From the NCBI RefSeq assembly GCF_901827185.1, contig NZ_LR594671.1:2356001-2420000 (forward strand): a stretch of 64,000 nucleotides of DNA, read 5' to 3'. A program made the position numbers and the translations under genes. The notes under the pieces are model-generated. The model was not told the DNA's origin. It saw only the letters and a list, made by a program, of their open reading frames with translations, and did no database searches. Within the stretch, counting starts at the first letter, position 1; the number at the start of each line of letters is the position of its first letter. Of the stretch, positions 19,927-28,750 are shown in pieces. The stretch comes from Variovorax sp. PBL-E5. GTDB taxonomy: Bacteria; Pseudomonadota; Gammaproteobacteria; Burkholderiales; Burkholderiaceae_C.

Positions 19927-21523
19927 GAACGCCTTCGACGTGCTGCCGCCCGCGGCACGAACGCTGCCGGCGATGCTGCGCAGGCAGGCCGAGGCCTTCG
20001 GTGCGCGGCCGCTGCTGTCGATCGCCGGCACGCGCTGGACGCATGCCGACGCGGCCGCCATCGTCGCGCGGCGTGCGGCCGCATTGCAGCGCGCGGGTGT
20101 GCAGCGCGGCGAGCGCGTGGCGCTGATGTGCGGCAACCGCGTCGAATGCCTCGAGACCTTTCTGGCCTGCGGCTGGATCGGCGCGGTGGCGGTGCCGATC
20201 AACACCGCATCGATGGGGCCGCAGATCCAGTACTTCCTGGCCAACAGCGGTGCGCGGCTGCTGCTGATCGACGACGCGTTCATCGAACGGCTGCGCACCG
20301 CCGACCTGTCGCAGACCGCGCTCGCGGCGATCTGGACGGTGGGCGAGGGCGACGCGGCGGCGGACCACTGCGGCGACGTGCCGGTCGAAGCCTTTCCCGC
20401 GCCCGGCATTGCCGCGGAGCCGGCCGAGGTGCAGCCGGGCGACACGCTCGCGATCCTCTACACCTCGGGCACGACCGGTCCCGCGAAGGGCGTGATCTGT
20501 CCGCATGCGCAGTACTACTGGTGGGGCGTGCACACGGCGCGCATCCTTGATGTCGGCCGCGACGACGTGCTGTGCACCACGCTGCCGCTCTTTCACATCA
20601 ATGCGCTCAACACCTTCGCGCAGGCCGCGCTCACGGGCGCCGGGGTGGTCTATGCGCCGCGCTTCTCGGCCTCGGGCTTCTGGTCGGCGATGCGTGATTG
20701 CGGCGCCACGGTGGTCTATCTGCTCGGCGCCATGGTGCCGATCCTGCTCGCGCAGCCCGAAGGCGCGCACGAGCGCGCGCACCGCGTGCGCATCGGCCTC
20801 GGGCCCGGCGTGCCGGCCTCGGCGGGCGAGGCTTTCGCGCGGCGCACCGGCGTCGGGCTGCTCGAAGGCTATGGCTCGACGGAGACCAACTTCGTCATCG
20901 CGACGCGCCCGGATGCGCCCCGTTCGGGCGTGATGGGCTGGCTGCAGCCGGGCTTCGAGGCGCGGGTGGCCGATGCGACGGATGCCGCGCTGCCCGACGG
21001 CGAGGCGGGCGAACTGCTGCTGCGCGCCGATGAGCCTTTCGCTTTCGCGACCGGCTATTTCGGCATGCCCGACAAGACGGTCGAGGCCTGGCGCAACCTG
21101 TGGTTCCACACCGGCGACCGCGTGCTGCGCGAGGCGGACGGCGCGTTCCGTTTCATCGACCGCCTCAAGGACGCGATCCGGCGGCGCGGCGAGAACATCT
21201 CTTCCTACGAGGTCGAGCAGGTGCTGCTCGGCCATCCGTCGGTCGCGGCCGTGGCGGTCTATCCGGTGGGCTCGGAACTTGCCGAGGACGAGGTCATGGC
21301 GGCGCTCGTCGCACGGCCCGGCGTGGCCGTCGACATGGCCGAACTCGTGCGCTATTGCGAAACGCGGCTGCCGTATTTCGCGGTGCCGCGCTACATCGAG
21401 CTCTTCGCGGATCTGCCGCGCACCGAGAACGGCAAGGTGCAGAAGTTCAGGCTGCGCGAGCGCGGCGTCACCGCCGCCACGTGGGACCGCGGACCTGCGT
21501 CGCGGCCGCCGCCCAGGGCCTGA
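19919..21523 (+). CDS. AMP-forming acyl-CoA ligase (second)
   Basis: 534 residues, ANL superfamily. P-loop [12 protein letters not shown] near residue 180, A5 motif EGYGSTE near 318, FHTGDRV and FIDRLKD near 395-410, catalytic Lys in [12 protein letters not shown]. Similar in kind to the ligase at 4890 but not a near-identical copy. Starting inside the last codons of the ATPase gene, it is coupled to transport, which fits an enzyme that traps an imported acid as its CoA ester. The substrate is unknown; indole-acetate or anthranilate-type acids are possible. Confidence 0.9.
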
Positions 21524-21573
21524 GGAGGCCGGCCGATGCACTCGACCGCCGGCCGTTGCGCAGCGCCGAAATG

Positions 21574-21592
21574 ATTTAGAAGTAAACTAATT
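21574..21592. promoter_or_regulatory. Candidate MarR-type operator
   Basis: An AT-rich dyad, TTAG at 21576-21579 and CTAA at 21587-21590 with a 7-bp spacer, extends to an imperfect 6-bp arm. It is an AT island in otherwise GC-rich DNA and lies about 35 bp before the SDR start. The MarR gene is the second gene of the operon it would control, so autoregulation is likely. Binding is inferred. Confidence 0.5.
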
Positions 21593-21626
21593 GCACCGAA
21601 CCCTGTTGCGTGCGCTGGAGACATCG

Positions 21627-22406
21627 ATGCCCGAATCTGCCTTTCTCGAGAACCGACATGCGCTGGTCACCGGCGCTGCGCGCGGCATCGGCGCCGAGAT
21701 CGCGCGCACGCTGGCCGCCGCCGGCGCCAGGCTCACGCTGCTGGGCCGCCAGCGCGAGACGCTGCAGCGCCTTGCCGGCGAGCTGCCGGGCAGCGGCCAC
21801 GGGATCGTGGTCGCCGACGTGGCCGATGAACAGTCGGTGGCCGCCGCGTTCGCCGAGGCGCGCACGGCACGCGGGCCGCTCGCGATCCTGATCAACAACG
21901 CGGGGCAGGCCGAGAGCGCGCCCTTTCTCAAGACCTCGGCCGAGCTCTGGCAGCGCATGCTCGGCGTCAATCTCACGGGCAGCTTCCTGTGCGCGCAGGC
22001 GGCGCTGCCCGACATGCTGCAGGCAGGCTGGGGACGCATCGTCAACATCGCCAGCACGGCGGGGCAGAAGGGCTATCCGTACGTGAGCGCCTATGCGGCC
22101 GCCAAGCACGGCGTGGTCGGGCTCACGCGCTCGCTCGCGCTCGAGGTGGCGAAGAAGGGCGTGACCGTCAACGCGGTCTGTCCGGGCTACACCGACACCG
22201 ACATCCTCCGTGCCAGCGTGGCCAACGTGGTCGCCAAGACCGGCCGCAGCGCGCAGGACGCGATGGCCGAGTTCTCCGCCGGCAATCCGCAGCAGCGCAT
22301 CGTGCAGCCGGCCGAGGTGGCGGACGCGGTGCGCTGGCTGTGCGGCGAAGGCGCGGCATCGATCAACGGGCAGTCGATCTCGGTGTCGGGCGGAGAGGTG
22401 ACATGA
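21627..22406 (+). CDS. Short-chain dehydrogenase/reductase (3-oxoacyl-reductase-like)
   Basis: 259 residues. TGAARGIG near residue 15, NNAGQ, and an active site of Ser then YAAAK. The C terminus has the FabG-type [13 protein letters not shown] ending. The ATG at 21627 was chosen for its GGAG site 6 bp upstream; an earlier in-frame start would add 12 residues without a ribosome site. First gene of an SDR-MarR-thioesterase operon with overlapping stops and starts, probably controlled by the dyad just upstream. Likely reduces or oxidises a hydroxyacyl or keto intermediate. Confidence 0.88.
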   Translation: MPESAFLENRHALVTGAARGIGAEIARTLAAAGARLTLLGRQRETLQRLAGELPGSGHGIVVADVADEQSVAAAFAEARTARGPLAILINNAGQAESAPFLKTSAELWQRMLGVNLTGSFLCAQAALPDMLQAGWGRIVNIASTAGQKGYPYVSAYAAAKHGVVGLTRSLALEVAKKGVTVNAVCPGYTDTDILRASVANVVAKTGRSAQDAMAEFSAGNPQQRIVQPAEVADAVRWLCGEGAASINGQSISVSGGEVT

Positions 22407-22918
22407 AGAGCCACGATGCCTCGCACGCCGCCTTGAGCGACGCGCGCGAACTCGGCCACGAGGCGCGCGCCGGCAGTGGCGACCACGCGGTGCTCAAGCT
22501 GTGGCTGCGCATGCTGGCCAGCACGACGCAGATCGAAAAGGAAATCCGCACGCGCCTGCGCGAACGCTTCGGCATCTCGCTGGCGCGCTTCGACTACATG
22601 GCGCAGCTCTACCGCTACCGCGAGGGCCTGACCATGCGCGTGCTGTCGCGCTACCTGATGGTGACCGGCGGCAACGTGACCGGCCTGACCGACGAGCTCG
22701 AACGCGAGGGCGCGGTGGTGCGCAAGAGCAGCCCCGACGATCGCCGTTCGTGGATCGTGAGCCTCACGCCCAAGGGCCGGCGCAGCTTCGAGGCCATGGC
22801 CAAGGAGCACGAACAGTGGGTCCTCGAGATGTTCTCCTCGCTCGACGTGGGCACGGTGCAGCAGTTGCACACCCACCTGGGCCAGCTGCGCGTGCACCTG
22901 GTGCGCAACGACGCATGA
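22403..22918 (+). CDS. MarR-family transcriptional regulator
   Basis: 171 residues. Winged helix-turn-helix centred on the [20 protein letters not shown] segment, followed by the DDRRS wing and LTPKGR. It overlaps the SDR stop and the thioesterase start by 4 bp each. MarR proteins usually repress and are released by aromatic acids; MarR regulators that respond to indole-3-acetate control iad loci in Variovorax. Its likely site is the TTAG-N7-CTAA dyad upstream of the operon. Confidence 0.9.
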   Translation: MKSHDASHAALSDARELGHEARAGSGDHAVLKLWLRMLASTTQIEKEIRTRLRERFGISLARFDYMAQLYRYREGLTMRVLSRYLMVTGGNVTGLTDELEREGAVVRKSSPDDRRSWIVSLTPKGRRSFEAMAKEHEQWVLEMFSSLDVGTVQQLHTHLGQLRVHLVRNDA

Positions 22919-23364
22919 ATGCGGCGCAGCGGCCAGGCGCCATGCCCTTCGTGCGCGAGCGGCTGATCCGTTTCTCGGATTGCGATCCGGCCGGTATCGT
23001 GTTCTATCCGCAGTACTTCGTGATGTTCAACGGGCTGGTCGAGGACTGGGTCGACGAGGCGCTGGGCATCGGCTATCGCGCGCTGGTGATCGAGCGCCGC
23101 ATCGGCTTGCCGACGGTCCGGCTCGAAGCCGATTTCCGGGCGGTGAGCCGGATGGGCGACCGTGTCGCGCTGTCGCTCGAAGTCGAGCGCCTCGGCGGCC
23201 GTTCGCTGACGCTGGCATTGCGCTGTGTCGGCGCCGGCGGCGAACTGCGCATGCAGATGCGGCAGGTGCTGGTGCTGACCTCCCTCGACACCCATCGCGC
23301 GATCGACGTGCCGGCCGACCTGAAGGCCGCGATCGAAGGAAGGCCGGGCGCGGCAAAGCAATGA
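22915..23364 (+). CDS. Hotdog-fold acyl-CoA thioesterase (4-hydroxybenzoyl-CoA thioesterase-like)
   Basis: 149 residues. The motif DCDPAGIVFYPQY near residues 20-32 carries the catalytic Asp of the 4HBT family. The start overlaps the MarR stop; a second Met nine codons on is possible. These enzymes hydrolyse aryl-CoA thioesters. In this cluster it could release anthranilate from anthraniloyl-CoA made by the ferredoxin oxidoreductase; that step is inference. Last gene of its operon. Confidence 0.87.
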   Translation: MNAAQRPGAMPFVRERLIRFSDCDPAGIVFYPQYFVMFNGLVEDWVDEALGIGYRALVIERRIGLPTVRLEADFRAVSRMGDRVALSLEVERLGGRSLTLALRCVGAGGELRMQMRQVLVLTSLDTHRAIDVPADLKAAIEGRPGAAKQ

Positions 23365-23421
23365 GGCGCGGCGGGCCTTGCGGCGCTGCCTATGATGGTT
23401 CCCTTTGAAGAGGATGCCGAG

Positions 23422-23652
23422 ATGAGCCCAACGCTTCCCCGACGCCTGCTGATCGTGTCGCTGCTGCCGATCCTGGCGCTGGCGGCCTGCAGCGCCCGCG
23501 ACAAGGAGGCCCAGGCGAAAGAGATCGATCGCTGCCGGGCCCAGGTCAAGGACTTTCCGGATCCAACGCAGCAGGACGCGAAGCGGCGCTTCTGCGCCAA
23601 GCTCGAATTCGACTATCGCAACAAGTACGAGAGCCAGCCCGACCCGCGCTGA
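23422..23652 (+). CDS. Small lipoprotein of unknown function
   Basis: 76 residues. A lipoprotein signal peptide is visible: two Arg, a hydrophobic stretch, then the lipobox LAAC with Cys near residue 24. The mature part is short and charged with two further Cys (DRCRAQ and RFCAK). An AGAGGA site precedes the ATG. A TATGAT hexamer at 23391 could be a -10 element, but no -35 fits. I do not recognise the family. Confidence 0.7.
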   Translation: MSPTLPRRLLIVSLLPILALAACSARDKEAQAKEIDRCRAQVKDFPDPTQQDAKRRFCAKLEFDYRNKYESQPDPR

Positions 23653-23669
23653 GCGGGCCGCGGCGGTAC

Positions 23670-23849
23670 TCACGACCCGTGGCGGTCGTGCCTGAGTTCG
23701 TCGATCACGGTGATCGATTGCTCGATGCGCTGCGTGATCTCGTCGTGCAGGATCTTCGGCGATCGGCTGACCGCGACCATGATCAGGACGCCGGCGCCCA
23801 CCACCGAAAAGAGCGCCACGAGCAAGTCCATGTATGTGAATGCGTTCAT
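23670..23849 (-). CDS. Small membrane protein, 59 residues
   Basis: Not recognised. It starts MNAFTYMDLLVALFS, has one membrane segment at about residues 7-27, and a charged, helical C-terminal tail (HDEITQRIEQSITVIDEL). An AGGA site lies 7 bp upstream of the ATG. It sits alone between a lipoprotein on the other strand and PPK2. Hydrophobic-then-amphipathic layout and a ribosome site support translation; homology would settle it. The roughly 110 bp between it and PPK2 holds nothing else I recognise. Confidence 0.6.
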   Translation of the reverse strand: MNAFTYMDLLVALFSVVGAGVLIMVAVSRSPKILHDEITQRIEQSITVIDELRHDRHGS

Positions 23850-23960
23850 CGAAGTCCTGCCATCGGTGGTTCGAAATGGGGAAGGCGCGTAGTCTGGCAG
23901 CAGCGCCGTTACATTTCAATACACCATTTGGGGGAGAGACAGCGCCGTGCCGGGCGCTCC

Positions 23961-24767
23961 TTATTTGACGACCAGCCCGTCGAGCGCCGGATCGGACGGC
24001 GGCAGCGTGAGTTTCATCTCGCGCAGCGTCTTGACCAGGAGGCGGGCGATCATCAGGTTGCGATGGCGCTTGCTGTTGGCCGGTATCACGTGCCAGGGTG
24101 CCCACGCGCTCGAGGTGGCGGCCAGCGCCTTCTCGTAGGCGCGCTGGTAGGCATCCCATTTCGTGCGCACGGCCAGGTCGCCCATGCTGAACTTCCAGCG
24201 CTTGCCGACCTCGTCGACGCGCGCCTGCAGCCGCTCGCGCTGGGTGTCCTTGCCGATGTGCAGCATGCACTTGATGACGACCGTGCCGGTCTCGGCAAGC
24301 AGCCGTTCGAAGTCGTTGATCTGCGCATAGCGGCGCGCGGTCTCTGCCTTGTCGATCCAGCCTTCGACCACGGGCACCAGCACGTCTTCGTAGTGGCTTC
24401 GGTTCCAGACCGTGATCTCGCCCGTGCGCGGCACCACCGCATGGCAGCGCCACAGGTAGTCGTGCGCGCGTTCCTCGTCGTTCGGCGCCTTGAACGCGGC
24501 CACCCGTACGCCCAGCGGCGAGGTGCGCGAGAACACCCAGCGGATGGTGCCGTCCTTGCCGCTCGTGTCCATGCCCTGCAGCACCAGCAGCAGCTTGCGC
24601 CGGCCTTCGGCATGCAGCACGTTCTGCAGGTCGTCGAGCTCGACGGCCAGCGTGTCGAGCTGCTCGCGCTGCGCCGACTCGGAGCCGCCGAGGAAGGGCG
24701 TGTCGCCCGGGTCGACGTCTGCGAGCTTGAACTTGCGGCCGACGCGGTATTTCTTGAAACTGGCCAT
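23961..24767 (-). CDS. ppk2: Polyphosphate kinase 2 family protein (PPK2)
   Basis: 268 residues. Walker A-like loop QGMDTSGKDG near residue 68, the lid and Walker B-like segment WNRSHYEDVLVP, and the IKCMLHIGKDTQ motif are typical of PPK2. The enzyme moves phosphate between polyphosphate and nucleotides (AMP, ADP or GDP type cannot be fixed here). The start MASFKK was chosen because AAGGAG lies 10 bp upstream on this strand; a longer frame to 24833 lacks a site. Core metabolic gene, unrelated to the catabolic loci. Confidence 0.9.
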   Translation of the reverse strand: MASFKKYRVGRKFKLADVDPGDTPFLGGSESAQREQLDTLAVELDDLQNVLHAEGRRKLLLVLQGMDTSGKDGTIRWVFSRTSPLGVRVAAFKAPNDEERAHDYLWRCHAVVPRTGEITVWNRSHYEDVLVPVVEGWIDKAETARRYAQINDFERLLAETGTVVIKCMLHIGKDTQRERLQARVDEVGKRWKFSMGDLAVRTKWDAYQRAYEKALAATSSAWAPWHVIPANSKRHRNLMIARLLVKTLREMKLTLPPSDPALDGLVVK

Positions 24768-24895
24768 GACGGGAGGTCTCCTTGCACAGGGCTGGAAGGG
24801 CGCCGGCGTGCGGTGCCCCGGGATGTGTACCAATGAGGTCCCCCGAACAGGCGAGGGCCTTTGATTGAAGCGCGTTCATGCCAATTAGTTCACGT

Positions 24896-24995
24896 GCATT
24901 CCAGCGCAATAGGGTTCAAACTGCAGTCTCGGTTTCTCTTAGGGGATTGCTCAAAGCGCAATCATTCGGCTCGCTTCATGCGAGCCGTTTTTTTT
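24896..24995 (+). ncRNA. Candidate small RNA ending in an intrinsic terminator
   Basis: The 235-bp gap between PPK2 and hslR, both on the minus strand, has lower GC than its surroundings and a strong plus-strand terminator at 24968-24995. Just before it is a GATTGC/GCAATC hairpin at about 24944-24962. A weak TTGATT at 24861 and ATTAGT at 24884, 17 bp apart, would put +1 near 24896. No plus-strand gene is there to be terminated, so an sRNA of about 100 nt is the simplest reading. The 5' end is a guess. Confidence 0.35.
24968..24995 (+). terminator. Intrinsic terminator (plus strand)
   Basis: Perfect 7-bp stem GGCTCGC/GCGAGCC with loop TTCAT, then G and eight T. The T-run is on the plus strand only, although both flanking genes are on the minus strand. 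Confidence 0.8.
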
Positions 24996-25003
24996 GGACG
25001 TAC

Positions 25004-25432
25004 CTATTCGTCCTCGGCGTCCAGCGAAGCGCTCCAGCGGTTGTCCCACTCGGGGTGCCGCGCCACGCCCTCGAGGCTGCGCCGATCGCGCTTGGTGGGC
25101 CGTCCCTGCTCGATGCTGAGCGCCGGCTCGGTGCCCATGCGCCGCTGCTCGCGCGCCACCGCCTGCGCCGCGAGGCTTTCAGGCGTTTCCTCGTAGAGCT
25201 GTTGCGCGACCGGCGCCGGCCCGCGCTGGCCGCTGAGGCCGCGCACCTGTACCACGCGGGTCAGGCTGCCGAGCCGGATCGACACGGTGTCACCCGCCTT
25301 GACCTCGCGCGAGGCCTTGGCGATGTCGCCATTGACCTGGATGCGGTTCTTGCCGATCTCGTCGGCCGCGAGCGAGCGGGTCTTGAAGAAGCGCGCGGCC
25401 CAGAGCCATTTGTCGATGCGTAGACGGTCCAT
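25004..25432 (-). CDS. hslR: Hsp15-like S4-domain RNA-binding protein
   Basis: 142 residues. An S4 RNA-binding domain fills the N-terminal half (RLRIDKWLWAARFFKTRS start, then NRIQVNG and VKAGDTVSI); the C-terminal tail is basic and charged. Hsp15 rescues stalled 50S subunits that carry nascent chains. It starts 3 bp after the TctE-like kinase stop on the same strand, so it may be co-transcribed with the two-component genes, although functionally unrelated. Confidence 0.9.
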   Translation of the reverse strand: MDRLRIDKWLWAARFFKTRSLAADEIGKNRIQVNGDIAKASREVKAGDTVSIRLGSLTRVVQVRGLSGQRGPAPVAQQLYEETPESLAAQAVAREQRRMGTEPALSIEQGRPTKRDRRSLEGVARHPEWDNRWSASLDAEDE

Positions 25433-25435
25433 GGT

Positions 25436-26845
25436 TCAGGAATTGTCGCGGACGCGCGGCAGCCGCGCGACAGCGTCCAGCCCGACCCTGCGTGCGCCGG
25501 ATTCCCTGTTGTCCAATGCGATGCGGCCGCCCAGCGCCAGCACGATCTCGCGGCAGATGGCCAGGCCCAGCCCGGAGCCGCTGGCGATGTCGCCGGCAGC
25601 GAAGGGGGCAAAGAGGCGCTGCCGCAGCTCGGCGGAAATGCCGGGGCCTTCGTCCTGCACCGCCAGCACGGCATCGTCGCCCTCGGCCTGCACGCGCACG
25701 GCGAGCGCGCCGCCCTGTGGGCTGTGCCGGATGGCGTTGTGCAGCAGATTGCGCGCGAGTTCCTGCAGCATCCAGCGGTGCGCGCGCACCAGCGTCGGCG
25801 CGGCTGAGAGCTCGAAGTCGAGCGCCTTGTCGGCGATCAGCGGCGAGAGGTCGAGCGCGACCTGACGCACCATCTCGCCGAGGTCCAGCACCATCGACTC
25901 GGGCTGCTGGCGCAACTGCTCGACCTTGGCGAGCGACAGCATCTGGTTGGCCAGCGTGGTCGCGCGCTCCACCGTGTGCGCGATCTCGCCCAGCGCCTGC
26001 GCGGCCGGCACGTCGCCGCGCTGCGCCGACTGCACCTGCGCCTTGAGCACGGCCAGCGGCGTGCGCAGCTGGTGCGCGCTGTCGCGCACGAAGCGCTTCT
26101 GGTGGTCGAGCAGCCGCTGCAGGCGGCCCATGGCCTGGGTGGTGGCGTCGATCAGCGGCCGCAGTTCGCGCGGCGCGTCTGGTGCGTCGATCGGCGACAG
26201 GTCGTCGGCCGCGCGCGCCTCGATCGCGCGGCCCAGCTCGCGCACCGGCCGCGTCGCGCGCTGCACCACCCCCACGGTGACGCCTGCGATCACGCCGAGC
26301 AGCGCCAGCTGGCGCCAGAGCGTGGCGACGAGCAGCCGGCGCGCCAGCGTCTCGCGCAGTTCCAGCGTTTCCGCCACCTGCACCACGGCCATGCCGCGGC
26401 CCCGCGCGCTCGCGACCGGCTGCAGCAGCACCGCCACGCGCACTGGCCGGTCGCGAAACCGGTCGTCGTAGAAATCGACCAGCGCCGCATAGGGCGGACG
26501 GTCGGGCAGCTTGCCGCGCCAGAAAGGCAGCTCGGCAAAGCCCGAGATCATCTCGCCGTCCTGCGCCGACACGCGGTAGTACATGCGGCTCTGGTTGTCG
26601 GCCTCGAAGGCTTCGAGGGCCGAGTAGGGAACGATCGCGCGCAGCGATGCGGCCTCGTCATAGCCTTCGACGTCCAACTGCTCGCCGATGGTCTTGGCCG
26701 AGGCGAGCAGCGTGCGGTCGTACGCCGTGGTCGCAGCCGCGAGGCTCTGGCGGTACAGGCTCACGCTGTTGATCACGATGAACAGCGCGATCGGCACCAG
26801 GATGCCGAGCAGCAGCCGGGCACGCAGCGACGAGGCGCGGCTCAT
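25436..26845 (-). CDS. tctE: Two-component sensor histidine kinase (TctE-like)
   Basis: 469 residues. Membrane segment at about 13-30, periplasmic sensor (2CSK_N type) of about 140 residues, second membrane segment near 175-195, HAMP-like linker, then H-box SAHQLRTPL, N-box NLLHNAIRHSP, G1 DEGPGIS and G2 GSGLGLAI. The start codon overlaps the response-regulator stop (ATGA). The divergent tctCBA genes make a tricarboxylate sensor the natural call. The ligand is not certain, since BugT-type systems vary. Confidence 0.88.
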   Translation of the reverse strand: MSRASSLRARLLLGILVPIALFIVINSVSLYRQSLAAATTAYDRTLLASAKTIGEQLDVEGYDEAASLRAIVPYSALEAFEADNQSRMYYRVSAQDGEMISGFAELPFWRGKLPDRPPYAALVDFYDDRFRDRPVRVAVLLQPVASARGRGMAVVQVAETLELRETLARRLLVATLWRQLALLGVIAGVTVGVVQRATRPVRELGRAIEARAADDLSPIDAPDAPRELRPLIDATTQAMGRLQRLLDHQKRFVRDSAHQLRTPLAVLKAQVQSAQRGDVPAAQALGEIAHTVERATTLANQMLSLAKVEQLRQQPESMVLDLGEMVRQVALDLSPLIADKALDFELSAAPTLVRAHRWMLQELARNLLHNAIRHSPQGGALAVRVQAEGDDAVLAVQDEGPGISAELRQRLFAPFAAGDIASGSGLGLAICREIVLALGGRIALDNRESGARRVGLDAVARLPRVRDNS

Positions 26846-27534
26846 GCCTTTTTTTCTTCTTCTTCGCGCAGCAGGTAGCCCAGGCCGCGCAGCGTCATCA
26901 GCGCGGCGCCGGTGCCGGCCAGCTTCTTGCGCAGCCGGTAGACCACGACCTCGACCGCCTCGTACTGCACCTCCGCCTCGCCGGGAAAGACGAGTTCGAA
27001 CAGGCGTTCCTTGGCGATCGCATGGCCGGGCTTGACCATCAGGGCCTTGAGCAGCGCGAGTTCGCGCGGCGTGAGTTCGAGCACCTCGGCGCGGTGGTAG
27101 ATCGCGCCGCTGTCGATCTCGTAGCGCAGGCCGCCGACCTCGCGAGGGCTGCCGGAAGGCTCCGGCCCGGCGTTGCCGTGGCGGCGGTTCAGCGCCCGGA
27201 GCCGGGCTTCGAGTTCGTCGAGGTCGAAGGGCTTGGGCAGGTAGTCGTCGGCGCCGGCGTTGAGGCCCATGACCCGGTCGCCCACCGTGCCGCGCGCAGT
27301 CAGGAGCAGCACCGGCGTCCGCAACCCGGCCGCGCGCGCCTGGGCCAGCACCTGCAGGCCGTCGACATGGGGCAGGTTGAGGTCGAGCGCCACCACGTCG
27401 GGCTCGAGCGCGCGCCACTGGGCCAGCGCCAGGGCGCCGTCGCCGCAGATGCGCACGTCGATCCGGCGGCGGCCCAGGGTGCGCTGCAGCGTGGTTTGCA
27501 TCGACGGATCGTCTTCGATTAGCAGCAGCTTCAT
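26842..27534 (-). CDS. tctD: OmpR-family response regulator (TctD-like)
   Basis: 230 residues. Receiver domain with phospho-acceptor Asp in VALDLNLPHVDG near residue 51 and the switch Lys in KPFDLDE near 100; C-terminal winged-helix domain with the LTPRELALL recognition region. It ends in an unusual EEEEKKA tail. The start MKLLLIEDD was chosen as the canonical receiver N terminus. Divergent from tctC, across 113 bp that contain a candidate OmpR-type direct repeat. Confidence 0.88.
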   Translation of the reverse strand: MKLLLIEDDPSMQTTLQRTLGRRRIDVRICGDGALALAQWRALEPDVVALDLNLPHVDGLQVLAQARAAGLRTPVLLLTARGTVGDRVMGLNAGADDYLPKPFDLDELEARLRALNRRHGNAGPEPSGSPREVGGLRYEIDSGAIYHRAEVLELTPRELALLKALMVKPGHAIAKERLFELVFPGEAEVQYEAVEVVVYRLRKKLAGTGAALMTLRGLGYLLREEEEKKA

Positions 27535-27607
27535 GCCCTGAATTTCAGTGTTTACCCCAATGCGCGCGACAGCCAACTGACAGGGCGGCGGCGCATCATA
27601 GCGGCGA

Positions 27608-27625
27608 TCAGGTTCTGGTCAGGTT
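27608..27625 (+). promoter_or_regulatory. Candidate OmpR-type direct repeat (TctD box)
   Basis: TCAGGTT occurs twice with an 11-bp step (27608 and 27619), the helical spacing expected for tandem OmpR-family binding. It lies in the tctD-tctC divergent gap, about 25 bp before the tctC start. No clear -35/-10 was found beside it. Confidence 0.35.
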
Positions 27626-27647
27626 TGATTTTTCGAAGGAGACACGG

Positions 27648-28607
27648 ATGCGCAGAGACACTTTCCTTAAATCGCTGGCCGCGCTCGCGGCCACCGGTTC
27701 GTTGCCACTCTCGGCCTGGGCCGCGGCCAACGTCAAGATGATGATCCCGGCCAACCCGGGCGGCGGTTGGGACACCACCGGCCGCGCGCTGGGCAAGGCC
27801 CTGACCGACGGCAAGCTGGCCGATACCGTCACCTACGACAACAAGGGCGGCGCCGCCGGAGCGCTGGGGCTGGCGCAGTTCGTGAACGGTTCCAAGGGCG
27901 ACTCGAATGCGCTGATGGTGATGGGCGCCGTGATGCTCGGCGGCATCATCACCGGCAAGCCGCCGGTGAACCTGTCGCAGGCCACGCCGATCGCGCGCAT
28001 CACCAGCGAATACAACGTGTTCGTGCTGCCGGCCGCCTCGCCGCTGAAGACCATGAAGGACGTGGTCGAGCAGCTCAAGAAGGATCCGGGCAGCGTGAAA
28101 TGGGGCGGCGGTTCGCGCGGCTCCACCGAGCACATCGCGGCGGCGATGATCGCGCAGAAGGTCGGCGTCGACCCGTCCAAGATCAACTACGTCGCCTTCC
28201 GCGGCGGCGGCGAGGCGACGGCGGCCATCCTGGGCGGCAACGTCACCGTCGGCGGCAGCGGCTACAGCGAATTCGCGGAGTACATCCATGCCGGCAAGAT
28301 GAGGGCCATCGCGGTCACCTCCGGCACGCGGCTGCCCGGCATCGACGTGCCGACGCTCAAGGAGCAGGGCATCGACGTCGAGATCGGCAACTGGCGCGGC
28401 GTCTATGGCGCGCCGGGCATCACGGCCGAGCAGCGCAAGGCATTGACCGACATGGTGCTGGCTGCGCTCAAGACCCCGGCGTGGAACGAGGCGCTGAAGA
28501 AGAACGACTGGACGCCGGCCGTCATGTCGGGCGACGCCTTCGCCAAGTTCGTCGATGACGAGTTCGCGAGCCTGCGCGCGACGATGGCCAAATCGGGAAT
28601 GGTCTAA
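27648..28607 (+). CDS. tctC: Tripartite tricarboxylate transporter substrate-binding protein (Bug/TctC family)
   Basis: 319 residues. Signal peptide to about residue 26 (SAWAAA), then the Bug fold with the ligand-loop motif IPANPGGGWDTTGRALGKAL and the second signature GGSRGSTEHIAAA. A GAAGGAGA site precedes the ATG. It captures citrate or a similar carboxylate in the periplasm for TctAB. The 102-bp dispersed repeat separates it from tctB. Confidence 0.92.
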   Translation: MRRDTFLKSLAALAATGSLPLSAWAAANVKMMIPANPGGGWDTTGRALGKALTDGKLADTVTYDNKGGAAGALGLAQFVNGSKGDSNALMVMGAVMLGGIITGKPPVNLSQATPIARITSEYNVFVLPAASPLKTMKDVVEQLKKDPGSVKWGGGSRGSTEHIAAAMIAQKVGVDPSKINYVAFRGGGEATAAILGGNVTVGGSGYSEFAEYIHAGKMRAIAVTSGTRLPGIDVPTLKEQGIDVEIGNWRGVYGAPGITAEQRKALTDMVLAALKTPAWNEALKKNDWTPAVMSGDAFAKFVDDEFASLRATMAKSGMV

Positions 28608-28608
28608 G

Positions 28609-28709
28609 CCCACCCCCAGTCTTCGCGCACTTCGTGTCGCTTCGCCAACCCCCTTGCAGGGGGCAACACCTGCGGCCCGGCAGAGCCGGATCCGCGGTGT
28701 TTCTGGAAG
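28609..28709 (+). repeat. Dispersed two-hairpin intergenic repeat, copy 3
   Basis: Starts just after the tctC stop and fills most of the tctC-tctB gap. Carries CCCCCAGTCTTCGCGCAC, the CCCCC-N4-GGGGG hairpin (28650-28663), the CGGCCCGGCAGAGCCGGATCCG dyad and the ending GTGTTTCTGGAAG. The position, between a binding-protein gene and membrane-subunit genes, is like that of REP elements which protect the upstream mRNA. Confidence 0.85.
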
Positions 28710-28750
28710 GGACAGGCGGCACCTCGATTGCTTTTTGGAGCACAGAACAA

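Noticed and set aside
24896..24925. GGGTTCAAAC as the T-loop of a tRNA gene
   Set aside because: The flanking sequence does not fold into acceptor, D and anticodon arms.
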